55,041 nucleotides of DNA from NCBI GenBank assembly GCA_009909005.1, contig JAAAOG010000074.1, forward strand, positions 1 to 55,041, read 5' to 3'. Numbering within the stretch: the first letter of the stretch is position 1; every line of letters starts with the position of its first letter. Below, one piece after another: positions 18,506-25,642 of the stretch. The notes under the pieces were generated by a model, which saw nothing but the letters and a program-made list of their open reading frames with translations, ran no database searches and was not told the DNA's origin. The position numbers and the translations under genes are program-made. The stretch is from Alphaproteobacteria bacterium (GTDB taxonomy: Bacteria > Pseudomonadota > Alphaproteobacteria > DSM-16000 > Inquilinaceae).

Positions 18506-18799
18506 CTAACCCCTTCCGTGGCCGGCGGCGAGTTCGAGGCCGAGGGCCTCGGCAACCGCTTTGGTATCGGACAGGTCGCCGATCACGCGGACCGACGGCC
18601 CCGGGGCCGCCTTGATCAGCGTGGGCGTCGCCAGCAATCGCTCCTGTTCCGCCAGCTCCGGATTCTCGAGAATATCCACCACCTCGTGGTCGTGGCCCTC
18701 GCCTCCGATCGCCCGCATCAAGGCCTCGAGATTGGCGATCGCCAGCTGCGACCGTGGCGACCGCCCGATGACGTAGAGCTTCAACGAGTACTTCGGCAC
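18506..18799 (-). CDS. kaiB: KaiB clock protein
   Basis: This is a 97-residue thioredoxin-like protein of the KaiB family. The hallmark strings are LKLYVIGRSPRSQLAIANLE, VDILENPELAEQERLLATPT with the cis-Pro at position 59, and VRVIGDLSD. Length matches cyanobacterial KaiB (about 102). KaiB binds the CI ring of KaiC after CII phosphorylation. The start is a GTG at 18799, and no better ATG is in frame. It is the first gene of the kaiB-kaiC-pseudo-receiver operon. No kaiA is present in the window. Confidence 0.94.
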   Translation of the reverse strand: MPKYSLKLYVIGRSPRSQLAIANLEALMRAIGGEGHDHEVVDILENPELAEQERLLATPTLIKAAPGPSVRVIGDLSDTKAVAEALGLELAAGHGRG

Positions 18800-18916
18800 G
18801 GCGAATCCGTGGTGGAATGAATCCGTTCGATGAACATTGCTACCATCAAGCCGTTGGCCGCGCCAACTGTCTGAAACGCATAAGGGCCAAGGAAATCCGT
18901 TATGCGGGGAAGGAGG

Positions 18917-18970
18917 GGGCCGGTCCGGCCCGGAAACCCCGTTTTTCCGGGGTCCCGTCCGGACCGGCCC
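18917..18970 (-). terminator. Large hairpin after the PPC gene
   Basis: Twelve-base perfect arms GGGCCGGTCCGG (18917-18928) and CCGGACCGGCCC (18959-18970) enclose a second stem, ACCCCG/CGGGGT (18936-18941 and 18948-18953). The hairpin starts 17 bases beyond the stop codon of the PPC-domain gene and precedes kaiB on the same strand. There is no clear T-run, so it may be a rho-assisted terminator or a transcript-stabilising structure separating the two units. Confidence 0.6.
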
Positions 18971-18987
18971 GCACGCCGGCGGGCGGG

Positions 18988-21030
18988 CTATTTGCCGACC
19001 GCGCCGCCCCCGCCGCCCGGCTGGACGCTCAGCACATAGGTGCCGGTCTCGCTGCCGAAGGCGTGGGCGTTGACGTAATAGGTGCCGGTGGTCGGCGCGA
19101 CGAAACGCAGGAGTGAATTCAGCCCCTGGCCGCCGTCGTCGTCGAGGCCCAGCTCGCGGCCCTGGGCGTCGAGAATCGCCACCTTCGGATCGGACAGCGA
19201 GCCACGGCCGGTTGTGCTGCCTTCCATGGCGATCTGGTAGGCGGTGCCGCCGGTCAGCTGCACGGCGAACCAGTCCTGGTCGCCCGGTGTCTCCAGATTG
19301 CCGTCGACGCTGCCGCCGACGCTCACCCGGCCGCCGGTTCCGGTACTGCTGGCGTAGTCGTCGGTGAAGGCGGCGCCGTGGCCCGCACTCAGCCGGTAGG
19401 TTCCGGTCGCCGAGCCGAAAGCCTGCGCCGCCAGGTAATAGGTGCCGTTGCGCGGCGGCGTGAAGGTCAGGCGGGAGTTGAAGCCGCTGCCCCCATCATC
19501 GTCGCGCACCAGTTCGCGGCCGCTTGCATCATGCATGGTCAGCAGCGGGTCGGAGAGCGTGCCCTGGCCGGTCGGCTCGCCCTCCAGGTCGAAGGTGTAG
19601 GTCACGCCGGACTGCAGGGCGATGGAGAACCAGTCGACATCGCCGTTCAGCTCCAGCTCGCCCGTGACCGAGCGGCCCGGCGCCAGCTGGCCGCGCGTGG
19701 CGGGCGTGTTGGCATAGTCGTCGGTCAGCGGTCCGCGGTCGTTCACCGTCAGGGTGTAGGTCCCGGTGGCCTCGGAGAAGGCGCGGGCGACGACGTAATA
19801 GGTGCCGCTGAAGCCCGGCTGGATGGTCAGGCTGGCATTGAAGCCTTCCCCGCCGTCATCATCCTGGCCGACGACATTGCCGTTCGGGTCCTGCAGGCGC
19901 ACCAGCGGGTCGGAGAGCGTGCCGCGGCCGGTCGGCTGGCCTTCCATGTCGATGGTATAGGCGGTGCCGGCCTGCAGGGTGACGGCGAACCAGTCCTCGT
20001 CGCCCGGGAAATCGAGCGCGCTGGTCGCCGGCTGGCCGATCTGCAGCCGGGCGGTGCTGGAGGGATCGCCCGGGATCTCGCCGCCGACCGGCGGCTGCGG
20101 CTGCGGCTGCGGCTGCGGTTGGGGCTGTGGCTGCGGGGCCGGCGTGCCCGCCTGCTCGGCGACGCTGAGCGTATAGCTGCCGGTGGCCTGACCGAAGGCC
20201 TGGGCCGCCAGATAGAAGGTGGCATCCCAGGGCGCGGTGAAGGTCAGCCGGGAATTGAAATCGTCGCCGCCGTCATCGTCGCGCCGGATTTCGTTGCCGC
20301 CGGCATCGTGGAGGCTGAGCAGCGGGTCGACCAGCGTACCCCGGTTGGTCGGCGCGCCTTCCAGATCGATGACATAGGTGGTGCCGCCCCGCAGGTCGAC
20401 GGCGAACCAGTCGGCGTCGCCGCTGGTTTCAAGAGCGCCGGTGACCTGGCCGCCCGCCCGGACCCGGCCGCCCGTGGACGAATCGGCGGCGTAATCGTCG
20501 GTGGCCAGCGGCTGCGGCTGCTGCGGTTGCGGCTGGGGTTGCGGCTCGGGTTGCGGCCGGGGCTGTTCGGCCACCGGGCCGGGCGCCGGTGCCCCGCCCT
20601 CGGCGACGCTCAGCGTGTAGGTGCCATAGGCGCGGCCGAAGGATTCGACCGAGAGATAGTATCGGCCGCCCTCGCGGGCGGTGAAGACCAGCCGGGCATT
20701 GAAGCTCTCGCCGCCGTCGTCGTCGCGGGCCACCTGAATGGCATCCGAATCGTAAATCACCAGCAGCGGGTCGACCAGCGAGCCGCCCCCGGTCGCATCG
20801 CCTTCCAGGTCGATGGTGTAGGTCTGCCCGGCCCGGAATTCGACGGCGAACCAGTCGACATCCTCTCCGGCCTCGAGCTCGCCCGAGATGCTGCCGCCCA
20901 CCGGCACGCTGCCGCCGGTCTCGGGACCGCCGGCATAGTCGTCGGCGCCGCTCTGGGCTGCCGCCGGGCCGGCCAGGGCGAGGCCAACCGCCAGGCCGGT
21001 CAGGGCCGGAAGCAAAGGTCTCATTGCCAT
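18988..21030 (-). CDS. Secreted protein of five PPC domains
   Basis: This is a 680-residue protein with a signal peptide (MAMRPLLPALTGLAVGLALA, cleavage near AAAQSG). Five bacterial pre-peptidase C-terminal (PPC) beta-sandwich domains of about 110-120 residues follow, and there is no peptidase domain. Each repeat has DDYA...TGG, DWFAV, YTIDLEG, DPLL, RDDDGG..FN and a closing ATGTYTLSV; the Asp clusters look like calcium sites. Domains 1-2 and 2-3 are joined by Pro-Gln linkers; domains 3-5 abut. The start is the ATG at 21030 behind GGAGGA. PPC domains usually accompany secreted enzymes as adhesion or localisation modules, so a protein of PPC domains only may be an adhesin or matrix component (inference). 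Confidence 0.9.
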   Translation of the reverse strand: MAMRPLLPALTGLAVGLALAGPAAAQSGADDYAGGPETGGSVPVGGSISGELEAGEDVDWFAVEFRAGQTYTIDLEGDATGGGSLVDPLLVIYDSDAIQVARDDDGGESFNARLVFTAREGGRYYLSVESFGRAYGTYTLSVAEGGAPAPGPVAEQPRPQPEPQPQPQPQQPQPLATDDYAADSSTGGRVRAGGQVTGALETSGDADWFAVDLRGGTTYVIDLEGAPTNRGTLVDPLLSLHDAGGNEIRRDDDGGDDFNSRLTFTAPWDATFYLAAQAFGQATGSYTLSVAEQAGTPAPQPQPQPQPQPQPQPPVGGEIPGDPSSTARLQIGQPATSALDFPGDEDWFAVTLQAGTAYTIDMEGQPTGRGTLSDPLVRLQDPNGNVVGQDDDGGEGFNASLTIQPGFSGTYYVVARAFSEATGTYTLTVNDRGPLTDDYANTPATRGQLAPGRSVTGELELNGDVDWFSIALQSGVTYTFDLEGEPTGQGTLSDPLLTMHDASGRELVRDDDGGSGFNSRLTFTPPRNGTYYLAAQAFGSATGTYRLSAGHGAAFTDDYASSTGTGGRVSVGGSVDGNLETPGDQDWFAVQLTGGTAYQIAMEGSTTGRGSLSDPKVAILDAQGRELGLDDDGGQGLNSLLRFVAPTTGTYYVNAHAFGSETGTYVLSVQPGGGGGAVGK

Positions 21031-21313
21031 GATAAACGCTCCTCCTTCTTCGTTGTGACAGGGCTTCGCTGCGACGGGGGACAGGGTGTCGTGATCGACG
21101 GTCGTTGCCGGCGGTGGCGCCATCGCCGGGCCGATTGCGAACCCCATCATAGCGCCGGGATTTGACAAAGCGATGGCGGGGCGAGACGGGAATACGCAGG
21201 CGGGGCACGGCAACGCGCTTTGCGTGTTTACGCGGCAGGCCCATGTCTGAAGGGTTCCCTCCGCGATCCGCCGGGTCTCTTCACCGAGTCTGCACCAATC
21301 AAGGAGAGCCGAA

Positions 21314-21595
21314 ATGTCGAAAGCCGCCTACCGCGCCTCGCTCGAACGCCGCCTCGCCAAGCTGGACAGCGATCTCGAACACGCCCGCGACAAGCTGGAA
21401 CGCGGCACCCCGCAGGACCATGTCCTCGCCGCCGGCGAGCTGAAGGTCATCGAGGACGAGCGTCACCAGGTCGAACAGCGCATCGCGGCGCTGGATAAAG
21501 AGCCGGAGGGCAGCTGGGAGGACTTCAGGACCAGCGTCGACGACGCGGTGGACGAGGTCGCCGCCTCGGTGCGCCGCTGGATCGACCGCCATTGA
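21314..21595 (+). CDS. Small helical coiled-coil protein
   Basis: This is a 93-residue hydrophilic protein, almost entirely helical, with heptad-like spacing over residues 5-65 (LERRLAKLDSDLEHARDKLE) and a shorter C-terminal helix ending ASVRRWIDRH. It has no Cys, signal peptide or membrane segment. The ATG at 21314 follows AAGGAGAG at good spacing. It lies upstream of asd on the same strand, about 107 bp away. The family is not recognised and no function is assigned. Confidence 0.75.
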   Translation: MSKAAYRASLERRLAKLDSDLEHARDKLERGTPQDHVLAAGELKVIEDERHQVEQRIAALDKEPEGSWEDFRTSVDDAVDEVAASVRRWIDRH

Positions 21596-21702
21596 GGGCA
21601 GTCCTGTCCCGGTCTTGCCTTCGGCGCCGGCCCGCGTTACGTAGCCGTTTCGGCCGGTAGGCGACGGGTCGGCCGGCATGCCCCGATGGGGAGAGAGAGG
21701 CG

Positions 21703-22728
21703 ATGGGCTATCGTGTAGCGGTGATCGGCGCAACCGGCAATGTCGGGCGCGAAATGCTGGCAATCCTGGCCGAGCGGGAATTCCCGGCCGACGAGGTTGT
21801 GGCCCTCGCTTCCAAACAGTCGGTCGGCAAGGAAGTCTCCTATGGCGAGGACGACGTCCTGCGCGTCCACGACCTCGAGAGTTTCGACTTCCGCGGCTGG
21901 GACCTGGCCCTGTCCTCGCCGGGCGCCAAGATCTCGGCCGTGCATGCGCCGCGGGCGGCACAGGCCGGCTGCGTGGTGATCGACAACACCTCGCAATTCC
22001 GCATGGACCCGGACGTGCCGCTGGTCGTGCCGGAGGTGAACCCCGAGGCGCTGGCCACCTACGAGGCGCGCGGCATCGTCGCCAATCCCAATTGCTCGAC
22101 CATCCAGATGGTCCTGGCGCTGAAGCCGCTGCACGATCTCGCCGCCATCCGCCGGGTGGTGGTCGCCACCTATCAGTCGGTCTCCGGCGCCGGGCGCGAG
22201 GGCATGGACGAGCTGTTCACCCAGACCCGCGGCATCTATGTCAACGACCCGATCAACAAGGAAAAGTTCACCAAGCAGATCGCCTTCAACGTCATCCCGC
22301 ATATCGACATGTTCATGGACGACGGCTCGACCAAGGAAGAATGGAAGATGGTGGTCGAGACCAAGAAGATCCTCGATCCGCGGATCCTGGTGACCGCGAC
22401 CTGCGTGCGGGTGCCCGTGTTCATCGGCCATGCCGAGGCGGTCAATGTCGAGTTCGAGGCGCCGATCTCGACCGAGGAGGCGCGCGCAGCCCTGCGCCGC
22501 TATCCGGGCGTCAGCGTCGTCGATCACCGCATGGACGAAGGCTATGTCACGCCGGTCGAAAGTGCCGGGGAGGATTTGGTCTATGTCAGCCGCATCCGCG
22601 AAGACCCGACGGTCGAGAACGGCCTGAACCTCTGGGTGGTCTCCGACAATCTCCGCAAGGGCGCGGCCCTGAACGCCGTGCAGATCGCCGAGAGTCTGGT
22701 GCGGGACTACCTCTCCGTCCCGGCCTGA
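21703..22728 (+). CDS. asd: Aspartate-semialdehyde dehydrogenase
   Basis: This is a 341-residue enzyme that reduces beta-aspartyl phosphate to aspartate semialdehyde with NADPH, the branch point to lysine/diaminopimelate, threonine and methionine. The N-terminal Rossmann motif is GATGNVGREM (9-18), the active-site Cys is C131 in NPNCSTIQ, and the family string TYQSVSGAGREGMDEL follows. The length is normal and all key residues are present. The ATG at 21703 follows GGAGAGAGAGGCG. In Gram-negative bacteria the product is needed for peptidoglycan and is normally essential. Confidence 0.97.
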   Translation: MGYRVAVIGATGNVGREMLAILAEREFPADEVVALASKQSVGKEVSYGEDDVLRVHDLESFDFRGWDLALSSPGAKISAVHAPRAAQAGCVVIDNTSQFRMDPDVPLVVPEVNPEALATYEARGIVANPNCSTIQMVLALKPLHDLAAIRRVVVATYQSVSGAGREGMDELFTQTRGIYVNDPINKEKFTKQIAFNVIPHIDMFMDDGSTKEEWKMVVETKKILDPRILVTATCVRVPVFIGHAEAVNVEFEAPISTEEARAALRRYPGVSVVDHRMDEGYVTPVESAGEDLVYVSRIREDPTVENGLNLWVVSDNLRKGAALNAVQIAESLVRDYLSVPA

Positions 22729-22810
22729 CCGCCGGCGAAAAAGTCGTCACCGCTCTCCGGCCTTTGGCGTAGACTGCCCGCGCAAGCGACCGGCGGTGGG
22801 AGAGGGCGCC

Positions 22811-23416
22811 ATGGGGACGGGGTTCGGCGGAAATCCGATCTACAACAGGGCGTCGCCCTCCAGCCATGTGCGTTGCGTCGACGCCATCATCCGGGAATTC
22901 CTGCCCAAAGGCGGGCGCGTTCTGGATATCGGCGGCACCGAGGCGGGCTTCCGGTCTCAGGCCGCGCTGCCGGCCGGCAGCACCGTGGTCATCGCCAATC
23001 CGGAGCGCGGCGTCGGGGCGGACTACCGCTATGTCTCCGACATCCCGCCGCGCGTCGAGCGCTTCGACCTCGCCATGCTGTTCGGCGTGATGATGTATCT
23101 GGAGCGCGAGCCTCTGGTCGGGCTGATGGCCGACGTCCGCCGGCGCCTGAAGCCCCGCGGCACCTTCCTGGTCGCCGAGCCCAACCCCGAAGGCGTGGTC
23201 GGCGCCGCCGAGATCCTGGCAAAGACCATCTACGCGGCGATCAAGAGCTTCTGGGACCCCACCAAATTCAACTTCTACACGGTCGCCGATACCAAGGGGA
23301 TGCTGCGGGAGGCCGGCTTTCCCAATATTGCCGAGCGCTCCGATCTGACCCCGAACCGCATGGGCATCTTCCCCCCACCCCAGCCGCCCTACTACGTGGT
23401 CGCAGCACGCATCTGA
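22811..23416 (+). CDS. Class I SAM-dependent methyltransferase
   Basis: This is a 201-residue cytoplasmic protein with a methyltransferase fold: motif I RVLDIGGTEAGF at about 38-49, FDLAMLFGVMMYLEREPL (the Asp loop of motif IV), then RRRLKPRGTFLVAEPNP (post-motif helix and strand). The C-terminal part (ADTKGMLREAGFPNI) is typical of UbiE/COQ5-like small-molecule methyltransferases. The start is the ATG at 22811, eight bases after GGGAGAGG; a GTG at 22796 is in frame but has no site. The substrate cannot be inferred, and nothing ties it to asd, 82 bp upstream, beyond orientation. Confidence 0.85.
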   Translation: MGTGFGGNPIYNRASPSSHVRCVDAIIREFLPKGGRVLDIGGTEAGFRSQAALPAGSTVVIANPERGVGADYRYVSDIPPRVERFDLAMLFGVMMYLEREPLVGLMADVRRRLKPRGTFLVAEPNPEGVVGAAEILAKTIYAAIKSFWDPTKFNFYTVADTKGMLREAGFPNIAERSDLTPNRMGIFPPPQPPYYVVAARI

Positions 23417-23438
23417 CCGGCGCACCGGGGCATGCCCC

Positions 23439-23510
23439 GCACCGGAGGGTCCGCGTCCCCGCCGACCAACAAAAAAATTTGTATCCACAGATGAACGCAG
23501 ATTCCACAAA
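23439..23510 (+). repeat. Dispersed repeat: GGTCGGCG-type core plus CAGATRAACGCAGAT box
   Basis: A slightly degenerate palindromic core, GGTCCGCG-TCCC-CGCCGACC, at about 23447-23466 is followed by an A-rich run and then CCACAGATGAACGCAGATT at about 23485-23503. The same core and an inverted CGCAGATAAACGCAGAT box recur at 25.5 kb. The cores also recur in the array at 54.6 kb. The element starts 22 bp after the methyltransferase stop. It marks the left end of a stretch with different composition from the flanking core genes. Confidence 0.65.
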
Positions 23511-23596
23511 TAAAAAAACCAAGAAGATACTTTCTATCTGGATTCATTCGCAGAAAATCTCCGCACCAATTCTTTTTCATTGATCGCGGTTGCCGT

Positions 23597-23926
23597 CTAC
23601 TGTCGGAGTGCGCGCAGCAGCCGCACGGCAACGGCCAGCTGCTCGTCATCCAGCAGCCGCGCCTCGTGCTGCAGTTCCTCCAGCCGCGCGGCGCGAGGGT
23701 GATCGCGGTCGGGCAGCAGCGGCATGGGTTCGGTGCCCAGCAACTGGCCGGGCGTCAGGTCGAGCACTCTGCAGATCCGGACGATGCCGTGCAGCGGCGG
23801 GTCGTGCCGCCCGCGGACATAATGATTGAGCTGCGTCGGGTCGAGCCCGGCCCGCCGCGCCACCTCGGCCTGCGACAGGCCAAGCTGCTCCCGCCGCGCC
23901 TCGCACCGCTCCCCGAACACGTCCAT
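23597..23926 (-). CDS. XRE-family helix-turn-helix regulator
   Basis: This is a 109-residue protein with a single Cro/CI-type HTH at about residues 8-62 (RREQLGLSQAEVARRAGLDP then LNHYVRGRHDPPL, IVRICRVLDLTPGQLLG). A Leu/Arg-rich helical tail probably dimerises. The ATG at 23926 lacks a clear ribosome site. It lies between a dispersed repeat and a divergent nuclease-fold gene, with a 106-bp intergenic region that could hold its operator. It is a plausible repressor of a neighbour; the target is unknown. Confidence 0.83.
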   Translation of the reverse strand: MDVFGERCEARREQLGLSQAEVARRAGLDPTQLNHYVRGRHDPPLHGIVRICRVLDLTPGQLLGTEPMPLLPDRDHPRAARLEELQHEARLLDDEQLAVAVRLLRALRQ

Positions 23927-24032
23927 GCCGCCGCATTGTCCGCAAGGCAGTCGCCGGCGCCATAGAGCAATCCTTGATATTCATTGAGGAATTCTCTATG
24001 TCCGGGCCGTCGCCGCGTGTCCCGGTCCGATC

Positions 24033-24485
24033 ATGTCCCGCGTCCTCCGTCGTCTTGCCGTCGCTGTTCTCCTGCACGTCGCGCTGCCGGACGCGGCAGC
24101 CGCGCAGCAGGCGCCGGTGGCATCGGCGGCGCCGATCTTGATCATCGACGGCGATACGCTGGCGGTGGGGCCGTTGATCATCGACCTGCACGGGATCGAG
24201 GCGCCGACTGCAGGCGAGGATTGCCGCGATGTGCGCGGCCTCTGGCGCTGCGGCGAGGCGGCGATCATCGCCTTGCGGATCCTGGTGCGGAACCGGGAGC
24301 TGATGTGCGAGACGCTGTCGGTCCGCGCCGCCACCCATATCGAGGCGCAGTGCCTGGCCGAAGGCGAGGACCTCGCCGCCCGCATGCTCCAGGAAGGCCT
24401 GGCCCGCGCCGCCCCCGACGCCCCGCCGCACTACCAAGCCATACAAACCCGCGCCCAACACCACCGTCGCGGTCTTTGGCGGTAA
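24033..24485 (+). CDS. Secreted thermonuclease-fold (SNase-like) protein, probably inactive
   Basis: This is a 150-residue protein with a signal peptide (about 1-25, MSRVLRRLAVAVLLHVALPD, cleavage near AAAQQ) and an SNase OB-fold: LIIDGDTLAVGP at 36-47, DLHGIEAP at 51-58, WRCGEAA, and a C-terminal EGLARA...HHRRGLWR. The position of the catalytic Arg35 of staphylococcal nuclease is Asp51 here, and that of Glu43 is Thr59, although Asp39 and Asp41 remain. Loss of Arg and Glu suggests a non-catalytic, perhaps ligand-binding, periplasmic protein. The ATG at 24033 has no strong ribosome site. The role is unknown. Confidence 0.75.
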   Translation: MSRVLRRLAVAVLLHVALPDAAAAQQAPVASAAPILIIDGDTLAVGPLIIDLHGIEAPTAGEDCRDVRGLWRCGEAAIIALRILVRNRELMCETLSVRAATHIEAQCLAEGEDLAARMLQEGLARAAPDAPPHYQAIQTRAQHHRRGLWR

Positions 24486-24769
24486 TGATTATGCTGTTCC
24501 TAAACTAGATTTTATACTTGGAGTTGATGTGACGTTTAAGTTTATCAGCCAAACTCGCCACGATATTCACACTCAATGCGCTCGCTTATCCCAGCCTTGA
24601 GGTCGTCAAGGCGCTGCTTTGCAGATCTCTGCCTTGCTTTGCACACGCTGTGTCGATTGAAGGTCATCAAGTTTTACTCTCGTCCGAGAAGATATGTCTA
24701 GTATGCCGAATTCGGCTCCACTTTCAAGCCTTCTCCTGATCCACCTTAATTGATTGTTAGCCAAGGAGT
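24486..24769 (-). other. Lower-GC stretch with two overlapping short ORFs, possible decayed gene
   Basis: No confident gene is seen. On the minus strand a 55-codon frame starts at a TTG at 24773, overlapping the stop of the upstream 97-residue gene as TTGA. It ends at 24606 and contains NQLRWIRRRLESGAEFGILD. A second frame, from the ATG at 24667 to the TGA ending at 24545, gives 40 residues including KARQRSAKQRLDDLKAGISE. Both read like protein and overlap in neighbouring frames, as a single frameshifted gene would. Base composition is clearly less GC-rich than that of the core genes. Confidence 0.35.
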
Positions 24770-25063
24770 TCAAAGTTCATTATGGGTTAGGGCTAACACG
24801 TCCTTAAGGGCGCCTTCGGCAAGGAGATAGGTGATCACGTCGCCCGGTGCGTTGGCGTTCTGTTCCTCGTGCAGGCGGCTGCACAGCAGCTGCAGCTTGG
24901 TGGTGAGTTCGGCCAGAGTGCGGGCTCGTGCGACGGCCAGGAGATTCGTCTTGGTCTCGATCTCCGTCAACCGGTTGTTTAGCGCGGCGTCGGTCAGGTC
25001 CGAGGCCTGCCGTTCCAGATCGGCGATCTCACGCGCCAGCTGGTAAATCAGTGATTCGGGCAT
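24770..25063 (-). CDS. Small helical protein of unknown function
   Basis: This is a 97-residue soluble protein, predicted all-helical by eye, with a coiled-coil-like N-terminal half (LAREIADLERQASDLTDAAL) and a C-terminal helix ending LALTHNEL. There is no signal peptide or recognised motif. The start is the ATG at 25063, with GGGAG eight bases upstream; the frame continues to 25084 without support. It is divergent from an XRE regulator across an intergenic region holding a 21-bp AT-rich palindrome, which suggests regulation by that neighbour. The family is not recognised. Confidence 0.7.
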   Translation of the reverse strand: MPESLIYQLAREIADLERQASDLTDAALNNRLTEIETKTNLLAVARARTLAELTTKLQLLCSRLHEEQNANAPGDVITYLLAEGALKDVLALTHNEL

Positions 25064-25104
25064 TGGTCCACTCCCTTTCCTCAACTGCCTTCATAGTCGC
25101 TTAA

Positions 25105-25125
25105 AAAAGGTATATTATACCTTTT
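25105..25125. promoter_or_regulatory. 21-bp perfect AT-rich palindrome, candidate operator
   Basis: The arms AAAAGGTATA and TATACCTTTT flank a single central T, giving perfect dyad symmetry over ten bases per arm. It lies 42 bp upstream of the start of the 97-residue gene and 79 bp upstream of the divergent XRE gene at 25204. In GC-rich DNA this is a striking site. The TATA-rich centre could overlap a -10 element, so it is a candidate operator for the adjacent HTH protein (inference). Confidence 0.6.
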
Positions 25126-25203
25126 AAATAAGCTTTGATACCGTTTTATCGGAAGGCATGTCAAGGGCCACGGCTTGCGCCGGACCGGTGCTACGGTGCC
25201 GGG

Positions 25204-25440
25204 ATGATCACGCCCGAACAGGCACGCATGGCACGGGCCGCGCTCCGATGGTCGGTGCGGGAGTTGGCGACGCGCGCCGGTGTCGCCGTCAATGCCGTGG
25301 TGCGGGTGGAAAACGGCCGCGACACGCGGGTCAGCACGGTCGAGAAAGTCGAGGCAGCGCTAAGACCGCATGTCGTGTTTCTGTCGGGCAATGGTGAGGG
25401 CCCCGGTGTGCGCGTTCGCAAGACCCCGCCGCTGGACTGA
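25204..25440 (+). CDS. Small XRE-family helix-turn-helix protein
   Basis: This is a 78-residue protein with one Cro/CI-type HTH over residues 1-55: ITPEQARMARAALRWSVREL, ATRAGVAVNAVVRVENG and STVEKVEAAL. A short hydrophobic strand (HVVFLSGNG) and a basic tail follow. The start is the ATG at 25204; an open frame back to 25135 has no better site. This compact type usually acts as an autoregulator or antitoxin-like repressor. It is divergent from the 97-residue gene with a palindrome between. No toxin-like partner is seen directly downstream. Confidence 0.8.
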   Translation: MITPEQARMARAALRWSVRELATRAGVAVNAVVRVENGRDTRVSTVEKVEAALRPHVVFLSGNGEGPGVRVRKTPPLD

Positions 25441-25488
25441 TGGTGCGTGCGGGCAACGGCAAGATGCTGCCGCTCCTGATTTGGAGTA

Positions 25489-25596
25489 CTGGAGGGTCGG
25501 CGTCCTCGCCGACCGTAAAAGAAAAGCTTTAAGCAGTTGGACAAATATTTCGAAAGGTAAACATAATATCTCTTTTTGATCTGCGTTTATCTGCGA
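25489..25596 (+). repeat. Dispersed repeat: GGTCGGCG-type core plus inverted CAGATRAACGCAGAT box
   Basis: GGAGGGTCGGCG-TCCT-CGCCGACC at about 25492-25515 has a perfect 8-bp stem. An A/T-rich spacer follows, then GATCTGCGTTTATCTGCG at about 25578-25595, the reverse complement of the box at 23.49 kb with one mismatch. The two elements flank the XRE/SNase-like/97-residue/XRE segment, with the box in opposite orientations. The rest of 25441-25642 holds no gene. Confidence 0.65.
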
Positions 25597-25642
25597 CAGC
25601 TGCGCATAAATACTTCCCTGCATCCGGTCTGCGGCCGGCCAA

